A stretch of 64,000 nucleotides of DNA. It comes from Candidatus Melainabacteria bacterium. GTDB taxonomy: Bacteria; Cyanobacteriota; Vampirovibrionia; Obscuribacterales; Obscuribacteraceae. This document shows positions 1 through 8,016 of the stretch, one piece after another (positions within the stretch are counted from its first letter, which is position 1; every line of letters begins with the position of its first letter). The notes beneath the pieces are model-generated. The model made no database searches. It was given only the letters and a program-made list of their open reading frames with translations, and was not told the DNA's origin. The stretch is taken from NCBI GenBank assembly GCA_003242885.1, contig QKMZ01000007.1:277146-341145 (forward strand), given 5' to 3'. The position numbers and the translations under genes were made by a program.

Positions 1-250
1 TCTGGCGCGTAATCTGATATTGCTCCGGAGTAAGTTGAGCTTTCCATTCTTCTTCTGATTTCTGGACTTTGTGTGCCATCGCTCCTGTTTTCTCCTTATC
101 GCTTTCACTTTGCGCCGGTCCAATACCGGGTGCGCAGGTCATGCCCTTCTTGAGTTTTGGTGCTTGTCCTGTCTCTGCCGGCACAGGACTGGCACAGGCG
201 GAAAAGACCATGGTCAAAATCGCCAATAAAATAACATGTGCGGGTTTCAT
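1..250 (-). CDS. msrB: Peptide-methionine (R)-S-oxide reductase, exported, 3' part outside window
   Basis: Only the first 83 codons are present; the gene runs off the left edge. The N-terminus is an export signal (MKPAHVILLAILTMVFSACA) whose Ser-Ala-Cys could be a lipobox, although the residue at -3 is Phe rather than Leu. After a linker of about 40 residues comes KSEEEWKAQLTPEQYQITRQ, the characteristic opening of the MsrB fold, which reduces methionine-R-sulfoxide in oxidised proteins. The catalytic cysteine and zinc cysteines lie beyond the edge. An envelope-located MsrB would repair oxidised exported proteins. The family call rests on the N-terminal motif only. Confidence 0.75.
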   Translation of the reverse strand, partial: MKPAHVILLAILTMVFSACASPVPAETGQAPKLKKGMTCAPGIGPAQSESDKEKTGAMAHKVQKSEEEWKAQLTPEQYQITRQ

Positions 251-373
251 AGTTATGAGCCTACCATTTTGAATCTCCCACCACCTTGATTGAATCCGAA
301 TTTTGTAAGAACTGCAAATGACGAGTGTTAAAAGCTCTTGTTAGGCAGAGCTAAACCTCCGGAACTCCGTTAT

Positions 374-443
374 TGCCGCCCTTCTCCACTGTAGGGGCGG
401 CATTAATGTCGCCCGCGGGCGACGTATGGCGTCGCCCGCGGGC
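374..443. repeat. Cluster of GC-rich palindromes (intergenic repeat family)
   Basis: TGCCGCCC (374-381) pairs with GGGCGGCA (395-402). It is followed at 408-423 by the perfect palindrome GTCGCCCGCGGGCGAC, and a further GTCGCCCGCGGGC copy sits at 431-443. The cluster lies directly after the stop codon of the minus-strand dehydrogenase and could end its transcript. It belongs with the other palindromes of this window that carry a GGCG/CGCC stem. Confidence 0.65.
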
Positions 444-444
444 G

Positions 445-1428
445 TTAAACGCGCAGAACGGCGGCGCCGGTGAATTTGCCGGCGCGCAGGTCGTCGAGTG
501 CATCATTGGCGAGGCTGAGCGGATAGATAGTGACAGAACAAATTATGTTTACTTCTGCTGCTTTGGCGAAAAATTCGATTGCGTCGGCGCGGGTGAGGTT
601 TGTCACCGATTTAATCGAGCGCTCTTGCCAGAGAATCTCGTATGGCATTGCCGGAAGTTCCGACATATGAATTCCACCCAGGACAAGCTTTCCCGCCTTA
701 TCTAGATTTGATAACGCGTGAGGCACTAGCTCTCCGACAGGGGCGAAGATGATGGCAGCGTCAAGTTTTTCAGGTGATGGTCCGTCGGAGTCGCCTGCCC
801 ACTTGCAGCCGAGATTCATCGCCAGGCTGCGCGCGTCGTTGTCTTGAGGTCGGACGAATGCGTATAGCTCCTTGCCGTCGTGATGTGCGACTTGCGCGAT
901 GATGTGCGCTGCGGCGCCAAATCCATAGATGCCGATGCGTTTTGCGTCGCCGCACATTTTGTACGAGCGATAGCCTATTAGCCCCGCGCACAGTAAAGGC
1001 GCTGCTTTCGCATCATCATAATTATCGGGGAGCTTAAAACAGTAGCGAGCGTCCGCCAGGCAGTATTCAGCGTATCCGCCATCCAGCGTGTATCCTGTAA
1101 ACTTCGCTTCGTCGCACAAATTTTCCCGATCGCTGAGGCACCACCTGCAGTGCCCACAGGTCCAGCCGAGCCACGGAACCCCCACCCGATCGCCCACCGC
1201 AAAGCCTTGCACTTTATCGCCAACTGTATGTATCGTGCCGACAATTTCGTGACCAGGGATAAGCGGAAGTGCAGGCTCCTTCAATTCGTTATCGATGATG
1301 TGAAGATCGGTTCGACATACACCGCAGTGGCTCACTTTGATGAGCACCTGCCCAGCGCGCGCCTCAGGAACGTCGCGGTCCGCCTGAAACAGCGGACCGC
1401 CACGTGATTCTAGAATCATTGCTTTCAT
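445..1428 (-). CDS. Zinc-dependent alcohol dehydrogenase family protein
   Basis: A 327-residue medium-chain dehydrogenase/reductase. Catalytic zinc ligands are visible as Cys38 in CGVCRTD and His60-Glu61 in GHEIVG. The structural zinc lobe has Cys91, Cys94, Cys97 and Cys105. The Rossmann glycine motif is GIYGFGAAAH (about residues 166-175), the unusual form seen in the zinc-binding alcohol dehydrogenase subfamily TIGR02822. The enzyme should oxidise or reduce an alcohol/aldehyde with NAD(P); the substrate cannot be told. It starts at ATG 1428 and is transcribed away from the promoter side of htrA, whose stop codon is 87 bp upstream. The protein is slightly shorter than the usual 340-350 residues but complete. 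Confidence 0.88.
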   Translation of the reverse strand: MKAMILESRGGPLFQADRDVPEARAGQVLIKVSHCGVCRTDLHIIDNELKEPALPLIPGHEIVGTIHTVGDKVQGFAVGDRVGVPWLGWTCGHCRWCLSDRENLCDEAKFTGYTLDGGYAEYCLADARYCFKLPDNYDDAKAAPLLCAGLIGYRSYKMCGDAKRIGIYGFGAAAHIIAQVAHHDGKELYAFVRPQDNDARSLAMNLGCKWAGDSDGPSPEKLDAAIIFAPVGELVPHALSNLDKAGKLVLGGIHMSELPAMPYEILWQERSIKSVTNLTRADAIEFFAKAAEVNIICSVTIYPLSLANDALDDLRAGKFTGAAVLRV

Positions 1429-1515
1429 CAGGGATTAATTCCTGTGGAGCTAACTTCTTCTATCTACCCGCTTCTAGTTTTCGTTTTACTTTTGGCGCTC
1501 AAATTTACGCCTGGT

Positions 1516-2721
1516 TTAACGCTCTATTTGATCTTTCTGCGGATAATCGCCGAGTTTGACAGTCGATGCCGTCAGTACACCGTTTCTCAAAACAAGGAAA
1601 TCGACAGTGTCGTCAACCTTATGAGTACGGATCTGCTTTTGCACTTCTTTCGACGTCAAAACTTGTTTGCCGTCTACTTTCTCGATTACGTCGCCGGCTG
1701 TCAGTCCACCACGTGCTGCAGGTCCGTCCGGTTCCACTTTGGCGATTAGAACACCTTTGGTGTTGGCCGGAACGCCAACGGCATGGGCGATTTTTTCATT
1801 CATGTCTTGCATGTAGATGCCGACATATGGACGTTTGATAGTGCCGCCTACCACGAGCTGGTCAACGACTTCTTTCGCGATATCAATTGGAATCGCAAAG
1901 CCGATATTCTGACCGTCGCCGCGGATTGCGGTGTTCAGACCAATGACCTCACCCCTGATGTTCAAGAGTGGTCCGCCCGAGTTGCCCGGGTTGATTGCAG
2001 CGTCAGTCTGAATGAAATCAACGCTATTGATGTCGTTGAGCGAACGACCCAGCGCACTGATAATGCCCATGGTCACCGAATGGTCGAGCCCTAGTGGGCT
2101 GCCGATGGCGATCGCCCAGTCGCCAGGACGCAGATTCTTGCTGGTACCTAACTGTGCGATTGGCAATCCTTTTGCGTCGATTTTGACGAGCGCCAAGTCT
2201 GTAAAACTGTCTCGACCGACAACCTTGCCGGAGAATTCACGCTTGTCATTAAGCGTGACCTTGATTTCGTCAGCCTGACCGACCACGTGATTATTGGTCA
2301 GGATATATCCATCTTGTCGGATGATTACACCCGAGCCCGAGCCATGTTGTTGAAACTTTCTGGGCGCACCGTTTTCTTCTATGCCGTTGCCGAAGAAAAA
2401 CTGAAATGGTGAGTTAAAACCCACATTTGGCACTTGGATGTTTTTGCTGATGTCTATGTTGACTACGCTTTCGCTGGCTTTGCTTGCCATATCGGCAATC
2501 GTGTTTTCAGCCATAGAAAGGAATGCGCCCGTGGGAGCCTGTGATGTTGCAATCGGAGCGTGCGCGCTTGGCGTAGGCAGCCCTGCCGGTGTAGGCCAGA
2601 ACTGATGACCTGCAAAAAACGCCGCGCTCAAAGCTATTCCTATCGCAATACCACCTGCAAGTACCGGCATCGACGACTTTTTCGCTTCTTTGGTCGCTGG
2701 GGACGACGTTGTTTGTACCAT
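1516..2721 (-). CDS. HtrA/DegP-type serine protease with PDZ domain
   Basis: Membrane-anchored periplasmic protease/chaperone of the trypsin-like S1C family. An N-terminal hydrophobic segment is followed by a Pro/Ala-rich linker, the protease domain and one PDZ domain. The catalytic triad is clear: His in TNNHVVG, Asp in FTDLALV and Ser in NPGNSGGP. The PDZ domain covers roughly the last 110 residues (GVLIAKVEPDGPAARGGL onwards). A longer reading from 2766 is open, but the ATG at 2721 has AGAGG about seven bases ahead and starts just before the basic region of the membrane anchor, so I prefer it. The protein has 401 residues from this start. A single PDZ domain makes it DegS/HhoA-like in layout. 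Confidence 0.93.
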   Translation of the reverse strand: MVQTTSSPATKEAKKSSMPVLAGGIAIGIALSAAFFAGHQFWPTPAGLPTPSAHAPIATSQAPTGAFLSMAENTIADMASKASESVVNIDISKNIQVPNVGFNSPFQFFFGNGIEENGAPRKFQQHGSGSGVIIRQDGYILTNNHVVGQADEIKVTLNDKREFSGKVVGRDSFTDLALVKIDAKGLPIAQLGTSKNLRPGDWAIAIGSPLGLDHSVTMGIISALGRSLNDINSVDFIQTDAAINPGNSGGPLLNIRGEVIGLNTAIRGDGQNIGFAIPIDIAKEVVDQLVVGGTIKRPYVGIYMQDMNEKIAHAVGVPANTKGVLIAKVEPDGPAARGGLTAGDVIEKVDGKQVLTSKEVQKQIRTHKVDDTVDFLVLRNGVLTASTVKLGDYPQKDQIER

Positions 2722-3221
2722 CTCTCTACCTCTTATCTGTTTTTCGACCGGCATGTTACCGGCCACTACCTTGTGGGGCTGATTTCAGTTTATGTATCCA
2801 ATTGGTGCTTTCCGCCGAAAACTCACTTTTCGTTAATCTAGCCGGTTCCGACGAGTTTTACCCCTTGGATATTCGTCTGTCTACGACTTTGTAAACAGCA
2901 AGTGTTCACATGCGTGGCTATGTTTCGGCTACTGCGTCTAATGGGCGTCAAGCCTGGAAAGGTCCATCATATGGGAGTTTGCTGCGTTAACTGCTGTTCA
3001 GGTGCACAACCTTAAGCGCATTTTTGCTGCAAGCACCCGAAAGTGCTTTTCCTTTCATCAGTCCTTAACCGTTCCATAACCCCTACAGACGAGAATTTCC
3101 TTCTGCAGTTCCGAAGGGGTAAGGGCAGGAATCTACCGGCGTTTCAACAGCCTACTCGATTCGCCGACGTTTCGACCTTACCCCGAAAGACCTTGGATTC
3201 ACTGTTTTGGAGGCATCCACT
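2722..3221. other. Intergenic region between divergent genes
   Basis: About 500 bp between htrA (minus) and a small plus-strand gene. It should hold the htrA promoter and that of the small gene. No convincing reading frame, tRNA or strong hairpin is seen; the short frames here lack ribosome binding sites. Confidence 0.5.
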
Positions 3222-3386
3222 ATGAGCGCAAGCTCTGGGATATTGTTGATTGATATGCTCGTCAGACCGTTTTTCAAAATCGGGATGAAGTTTCCAATCG
3301 TTTTGCTCATCATGCTTTCAGTTTTCTACGGGTATATCGCGTATTTCGCGCTTAGATCCTCTTATGGTCAAATGACCGATTATTAG
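3222..3386 (+). CDS. Small membrane protein, 54 residues
   Basis: A short frame beginning MSASSGILLIDMLVRPFFKI with a textbook ribosome binding site: GGAGG at 3209-3213, eight bases before the ATG. The product has an amphipathic start, then one transmembrane helix (about residues 25-44) and a polar tail ending YGQMTDY. No family is recognised. The strong Shine-Dalgarno site and the clean hydrophobic helix are the evidence that it is real. Confidence 0.6.
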   Translation: MSASSGILLIDMLVRPFFKIGMKFPIVLLIMLSVFYGYIAYFALRSSYGQMTDY

Positions 3387-3607
3387 TGGATTGTTCGATT
3401 TACTGATCGATTATGGTTGATTGTCAGCTCGACCATCCAATCCAATTAGCTCTTCCATTCAATATATTCATCCATATCTGCGCTTAACGGGACGAAACCC
3501 AGGGCACATCGCTAACGGCTCGCCGTCATTTTATGCATCGATGTCTTAGATGACAGAGAATGTTTGAAAGGAATGTCGAAAAGTTATTCGAGGTGCCCTG
3601 GTTTCAC

Positions 3608-4567
3608 ATGTCTAACGCGACTGTAAAAACAATAGCGACAGTTTTGTTGGCGTCTTGCACGATTACGTTTGCTCAAACCGCATCTGCGAAAGATGAGCTG
3701 AGCATCGCTGAAGCAAAACAATACATGCTTTCTTTGATAAACCGAGACCGGAAATCTCAGGGATTGAAGGAAGTAGTATCCGATGAAATCGCAGAACGTG
3801 CCGGAAATTTGCACTCCGACGAGATGGCTAAGTTCGGCTTCTTAAGCCATTGGGACACCGCTGGGCGAAAACCGGACCAGCGATATTGCGAAGCTGGTGG
3901 TACCGGTTTTGTTATGGAAAATGGTCACATTGAATTTAACGGATATGCAGATGATTCTTCAGGCGGAAGCGCAGAGTTTAAAGTTGATCCGTCGGCGACA
4001 ATCTCGAAGCGAGACATCGAAGGCATTCAGTCGGGTTTTTTCAACGAACAACCGCCCAACGATGGGCATCGCCGCAACATACTTGATCCCGATCACACCA
4101 GGGTCGGCATCGGACTGACAGTAGCGAAGAAAGGCGATTCATTTAGACTTGCTTGCGCGCAGGAATTTATTCACAGCTACGGAAAGGTAGAGAGCAAGCC
4201 GCAATCCATAAAATTGGGAGAGAGTTTTACTATCACGGGAAGCTTAGAGCCCGGGCTCAGACTTTCTTCTGTTGATCTCTTTTGGGAAGAACTTCCGCGT
4301 CCGATGACCATCAAGCAGCTTGATGAAACGCACAGCTATGGACCACCACAAACGCGCGTCAATACTTACTTTCCAAACACCCCTGCTGCGCAAGGGCATT
4401 TGACTATAAACGAAGCCGCTGGAAGACAGGAATTCGCTTGCACTTTTGAAACTGACAAAGCTACGTGGAAACCTGGGCTCTATTATGTTTACGTCTGGAC
4501 AAGAACCCCGGATGCGAGCCGTGTAAAACCTTTGGTAGTGGCATCCAAAACGATCGAAGTCCGCTAA
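3608..4567 (+). CDS. Exported CAP/SCP-like domain protein
   Basis: From the ATG at 3608 the product starts with a signal peptide (MSNATVKTIATVLLASCTI, cleavage near TASA-KD). A longer start at 3560 is open but would put 16 polar residues before the signal. Residues about 30-190 look like a cysteine-rich secretory/PR-1 (CAP) domain: helix INRDRKSQGL, HSDEMAKFGFLSHWD, and the late motif NDGHRRNILDPDHTRVGIGL. The second half is a beta-rich domain of about 130 residues with no recognised family. Bacterial CAP proteins are extracytoplasmic and mostly of unknown role. It lies 17 bp upstream of a TPR gene and probably shares its transcript. Confidence 0.8.
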   Translation: MSNATVKTIATVLLASCTITFAQTASAKDELSIAEAKQYMLSLINRDRKSQGLKEVVSDEIAERAGNLHSDEMAKFGFLSHWDTAGRKPDQRYCEAGGTGFVMENGHIEFNGYADDSSGGSAEFKVDPSATISKRDIEGIQSGFFNEQPPNDGHRRNILDPDHTRVGIGLTVAKKGDSFRLACAQEFIHSYGKVESKPQSIKLGESFTITGSLEPGLRLSSVDLFWEELPRPMTIKQLDETHSYGPPQTRVNTYFPNTPAAQGHLTINEAAGRQEFACTFETDKATWKPGLYYVYVWTRTPDASRVKPLVVASKTIEVR

Positions 4568-4584
4568 GATAATTTCGTCGCCCA

Positions 4585-5934
4585 TTGGATTTCGCTGTGC
4601 CATTCAAGCAAAAAATGATTATCGTGATTGCGTGCGTCTTATGCGGCATTGCGATAGCGGCGGGTGTTGTCTTTTATTTTAATCAGCACGATTTTGTTTG
4701 GCAAAAGGCTTGTGAGGAAGGCCTTAGAGAACGCGAAAATTGTAATTTTCAATCCGCTGAAAAGCATTTGCTAGTGGCATGCGCTAATGCCGAAAGTTTC
4801 CCTTTGACTGATGTGCGGCGTTATTCGAGCAATCTTGCCCTTGCTGAGTTATATATCGCGACCGGCAATTTCTCAAAAGCTGCCACTTTCATGGAAAAGG
4901 CAACAGTATCTGCTGAACTGCAGAATGATGTTGAGCACAAACTGAAGGTCCTTGGACTTCGTGCAGATATGCTTTGTCGTGAAGCGAGATTCGATGATGC
5001 TCGTATTACCTACAAAGAAATGTCCGAGCTGGCGCAGAAGACTCGCCAGACATCATTCGAGATGGATGCTTTGCTTGGCCAGGCAAAACTGGATCTTTTG
5101 TATTTGAAGCGAAATGAGAGCGAAGAAGCCATTGAACAAATTGACAGTCTTACCTCTGCAGCACTTGAAGAGAAGACAGAATATGGAATCCTTCTGTCTA
5201 TCTACACCGCGCTGCTTGCTGAGTTGAAAGGTCGATATAAAACAGCTTTGATGCTGTTTGAAGATGCAAATCATGTGGTGCAAAATCGGGAAAAACCGTC
5301 TTCTTCATTGAAGCTTTTACTCGGCAATAACTGCGCTACATACTATTTGCAGGCACGTAATTCAGTGCGCGCACGAAATCTAGCTGTGCGTGTTTTCGAC
5401 AACTGCGATAAGGACTTTGACTCTTATTTCGACGCACACGCATTACATGCTTTGCGTAATCTATCGGCTATTTACCTTGAGGAAAATGAGTTGCTCCGCG
5501 CGAAACAGTTTATTGAGAAGGAAGTGGAAGAAGTCGGTAAGCGCCTTTCGCATAAACATCCTTATTATGGATTAGCGTTAGAGCATAGAGCCGTTTTGGA
5601 AAGTCGTGAGGGAAAAACAGATGAAGCCGCTCGCGATTTCAAAGCCGCGCAGAATATCTTTGTAAAAACGTTCGGAGAGAAAAACAGATTTAGCGCTGAT
5701 ACTTTGGCAGACATTGCGAAGGTGGAAATCGAGAAAAAAAACTTCGATGCAGCTTCAATTCCATGCAAGGAAGCGCTCGCGATCTATAAGACGATACTCC
5801 CTTATGATCACCCGTCTGCGTTGAAAGCCACTCTTTTGCTTTCCATGATCTACAGAGAACAAGGAAAGGAAGTAATGGCTCACACGCTTGAGGTCGAAGC
5901 ATCGCAAGGTCTCAGCGCCGCAGACGGGAAGTAA
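4585..5934 (+). CDS. Membrane-anchored TPR protein
   Basis: One N-terminal transmembrane helix (IIVIACVLCGIAIAAGVVFYF) is followed by about 400 residues of helical repeats. TPR signatures are visible at NLALAELYIATGNFSKAATFMEKA, in the centre, and near the C-terminus (HPSALKATLLLSMIYREQGK), the latter kinesin-light-chain-like. The start is uncertain: TTG 4585, GTG 4597 and ATG 4615 are all in frame and none has a strong ribosome binding site. It should act as a protein-interaction scaffold on the outer face of the cytoplasmic membrane. It follows the CAP-domain gene after 17 bp. Confidence 0.75.
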   Translation: MDFAVPFKQKMIIVIACVLCGIAIAAGVVFYFNQHDFVWQKACEEGLRERENCNFQSAEKHLLVACANAESFPLTDVRRYSSNLALAELYIATGNFSKAATFMEKATVSAELQNDVEHKLKVLGLRADMLCREARFDDARITYKEMSELAQKTRQTSFEMDALLGQAKLDLLYLKRNESEEAIEQIDSLTSAALEEKTEYGILLSIYTALLAELKGRYKTALMLFEDANHVVQNREKPSSSLKLLLGNNCATYYLQARNSVRARNLAVRVFDNCDKDFDSYFDAHALHALRNLSAIYLEENELLRAKQFIEKEVEEVGKRLSHKHPYYGLALEHRAVLESREGKTDEAARDFKAAQNIFVKTFGEKNRFSADTLADIAKVEIEKKNFDAASIPCKEALAIYKTILPYDHPSALKATLLLSMIYREQGKEVMAHTLEVEASQGLSAADGK

Positions 5935-6012
5935 TTTACTCAGCACGGGCTGCAGCTTGCCGCGGCCTCGGCAAGCCGCCGAAGCACCTAATCGTTGCTG
6001 CTCTAGTTAGAG

Positions 6013-6759
6013 TTAATTGGCAGGTCCACCTGGCGCACCGCCAGGCATATCGCCGGGAGCACCGCCGGGCACGCTGCCCGGTGCTCCACCAGGAGCATCT
6101 CCAGGAACACCACCTGGTGTGCCTCCTGTAGCCCCTCCGCCCCAATTTCCGCCGCCGCGTCTACGATGTCCGCCGCCCATTTTGCCGAACTGCTCTCGCA
6201 TCTGGCTTCTTTCTGATTCATCTATTTTGCCATCATGGTTGGCGTCAAAGCGTTGCATCATTTTCTGTCTTCGCTCCTGACGTTGTTCGTCAGACATTCC
6301 GCCCATTCGTCCACCCATTCCACCTGCGCCCATTCCGGCACCAGGCATTCCACCCTGCGCTCCTGCTCCATTCTGCCCGCCGCTAAACCCTCCGTTGCCG
6401 TCCATCCCCATGCGACGTCCGCCTCGGCGTCCACCTGCGCCATCCATCCCCATCTCTTTCATTTTTGCTTCTCGTGCGGCTCGCATTTGAGCTCGCTCAG
6501 AGTCATCTAAGGTTCCATCATGGTTGGCGTCGAACTTTTGGAGCATGCGTTGTTGTCTTTGTTCGCGCCTTTGCCCCATATCTTGACCACCGCCAAATCG
6601 GCGCCCACCGCGTCCGCCTACATCAGGCGCCGCTTGCGGCATCGAGCCTGCTCCGGGATCGGCACCGCCTCCAGGCGTCGTTTGGGCATTGGCACAGGTG
6701 AAAAGCCCGGAAGCCAGCAAGAATGAAGCAGCCATCAAAAAGGTGTATTTGGTTTTCAT
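6013..6759 (-). CDS. Exported glycine-rich EF-hand protein
   Basis: A 248-residue protein with a signal peptide (MKTKYTFLMAASFLLASGLF, cleavage near ANA-QT). It has two canonical EF-hand loops, DANHDGTLDDSE at about 76-87 and DANHDGKIDESE at about 169-180, each in a KM/LQ/MxRF helical context. Between them is a Gly/Met/Arg-rich stretch, and the tail is a run of GGxPGD/GGxPGS units rich in Gly-Pro. It probably binds calcium outside the cytoplasm; the tail resembles flexible surface or wall spacers. No enzyme domain is visible. Confidence 0.75.
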   Translation of the reverse strand: MKTKYTFLMAASFLLASGLFTCANAQTTPGGGADPGAGSMPQAAPDVGGRGGRRFGGGQDMGQRREQRQQRMLQKFDANHDGTLDDSERAQMRAAREAKMKEMGMDGAGGRRGGRRMGMDGNGGFSGGQNGAGAQGGMPGAGMGAGGMGGRMGGMSDEQRQERRQKMMQRFDANHDGKIDESERSQMREQFGKMGGGHRRRGGGNWGGGATGGTPGGVPGDAPGGAPGSVPGGAPGDMPGGAPGGPAN

Positions 6760-6896
6760 AAGTTACCTATGGTTTCGGCAGTCATATTGTTAAAGACGTA
6801 GTTCGCCGAAAAAAAGTTCAAAGGAAAGGACCGCTTTTCCAGGAAATTTTTTCCATCTATTAAAGAGGCTGCCCCGATGCTGGATGCGAAAAGCAA

Positions 6897-6922
6897 ATGC
6901 CCGACTTGGGAAAGCCGGGCAT
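6897..6922 (-). terminator. Rho-independent terminator of rpsD
   Basis: Read on the minus strand, ATGCCCG and CGGGCAT form a 7-bp stem around a 12-base loop and are followed by TTGCTTTT. It lies 28 bp after the rpsD stop. Confidence 0.75.
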
Positions 6923-6949
6923 AAGAATTTTGATTTCCAGATTGGCAGG

Positions 6950-7546
6950 TTATCTTGAGTAATACTCGATAACGAGGCTTTCTTGGAAGGATTGGTCGAG
7001 TTGGTCGCGCTCTGGCTTCATCAACACTTTTGCCGTCAAAGCTTTGACGTCAGTGCTGATCCACTCTGGGCAAACGCTTACCAGTCCGGCTTGCATGCCT
7101 TTGACCTTGTCTTTGCTACTTTCCTTGACGGAAATTACTTGACCCGGTTTGAGGCGCATCGACGCGATAGATGCCTTATGACCATCAACCAGAATGTGTC
7201 CGTGGGAGATGAGCTGGCGAGCTTGCGGTCTGCTAGCTACCAGTCCCGAACGGAACAAAATGTTGTCGAGGCGCGATTCCAAAATTTGCAGCATAACCGT
7301 GCCGGTTACGCCTTTCTTGGAGGCTGCTTCGCTGAAATAATTGAAGAACTGCTTTTCGGAGACGTCGTACGTCCAACGAATTTTTTGCTTCTCGAGCAAG
7401 TGTGTGGCGTACTCAGAACGCTTCTTGCGGTCGCCGCCATGCTGCCCCGGTGGGTTCGGCTTTCTGGCGATTGCACATTTGATGCGGCCGCATACACTGG
7501 CACCGACTGCTCGGCAACGTTTACATCTGGATCCAATGTATCTCAA
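6950..7546 (-). CDS. rpsD: 30S ribosomal protein S4
   Basis: Full-length S4 (198 residues), a primary 16S rRNA binding protein. The N-terminal zinc knuckle is intact with Cys8, Cys11, Cys19 and Cys24, but the loop between the cysteine pairs is shorter than in Thermus-type S4. It is followed by the conserved ARKPNPPGQHG. The S4 RNA-binding domain spans LESRLDNILFRSGLVASRPQARQL and HGHILVDG. The start is TTG at 7546, with GGAGAAGGG ahead of it. The gene stands alone, not next to rpsM/rpsK/rpoA, an arrangement known from cyanobacteria among others. Confidence 0.97.
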   Translation of the reverse strand: MRYIGSRCKRCRAVGASVCGRIKCAIARKPNPPGQHGGDRKKRSEYATHLLEKQKIRWTYDVSEKQFFNYFSEAASKKGVTGTVMLQILESRLDNILFRSGLVASRPQARQLISHGHILVDGHKASIASMRLKPGQVISVKESSKDKVKGMQAGLVSVCPEWISTDVKALTAKVLMKPERDQLDQSFQESLVIEYYSR

Positions 7547-8016
7547 ACTACCCTTCTCCTATCAAAAATCGTCAAAACTAAGTTGTGCTGCGAAAACCAA
7601 ACAGGGCAGCCGCTCCCTTGCATACTCTCAGCTGGAGAATGCACGTTGGGCACCGCAGCGCCGCTAAATACACGCGCTTTCAGTGCTCGTATATGTTAGC
7701 AGACGGGAAAGAATACCAGTCATAGGTATATAAACGCTTTATAGTTACTGCACACCTTCGATTGGCAGAACGGCACTGAGCGCCTGAATGCTGCGCCAGT
7801 ATTGTGTTTGCAGTTGCCATTAATTTTACTTAGGGCGAGCCGGCTCGCAAACAAGCGCAATCTTTCGTCTTCCCCCATGTCGTTTATATCTCATTTCTCT
7901 TTGCAGCCGGGCGAGGTGACTTAGCTCATCTCATTGTGGTTTTCCAAGTGGCTTTGGCTCTCTTCCCAGACAGCTCCGTCAAGCGGACAAGAAAGCACTT
8001 TCGCCTTTGAAGACCA
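7547..8016. other. Intergenic region upstream of rpsD
   Basis: About 470 bp between the kinase stop and the rpsD start, both minus strand. It must carry the rpsD promoter and leader. A/T-rich stretches at 7720-7745 could hold it, but no convincing pair of promoter boxes or structured leader is identified. Confidence 0.4.

Noticed and set aside
6017-6280. Proline-rich plus-strand frame opposite the EF-hand gene
   Set aside because: A mirror of the glycine/proline repeats of the minus-strand gene; the real gene has a signal peptide and EF-hands.
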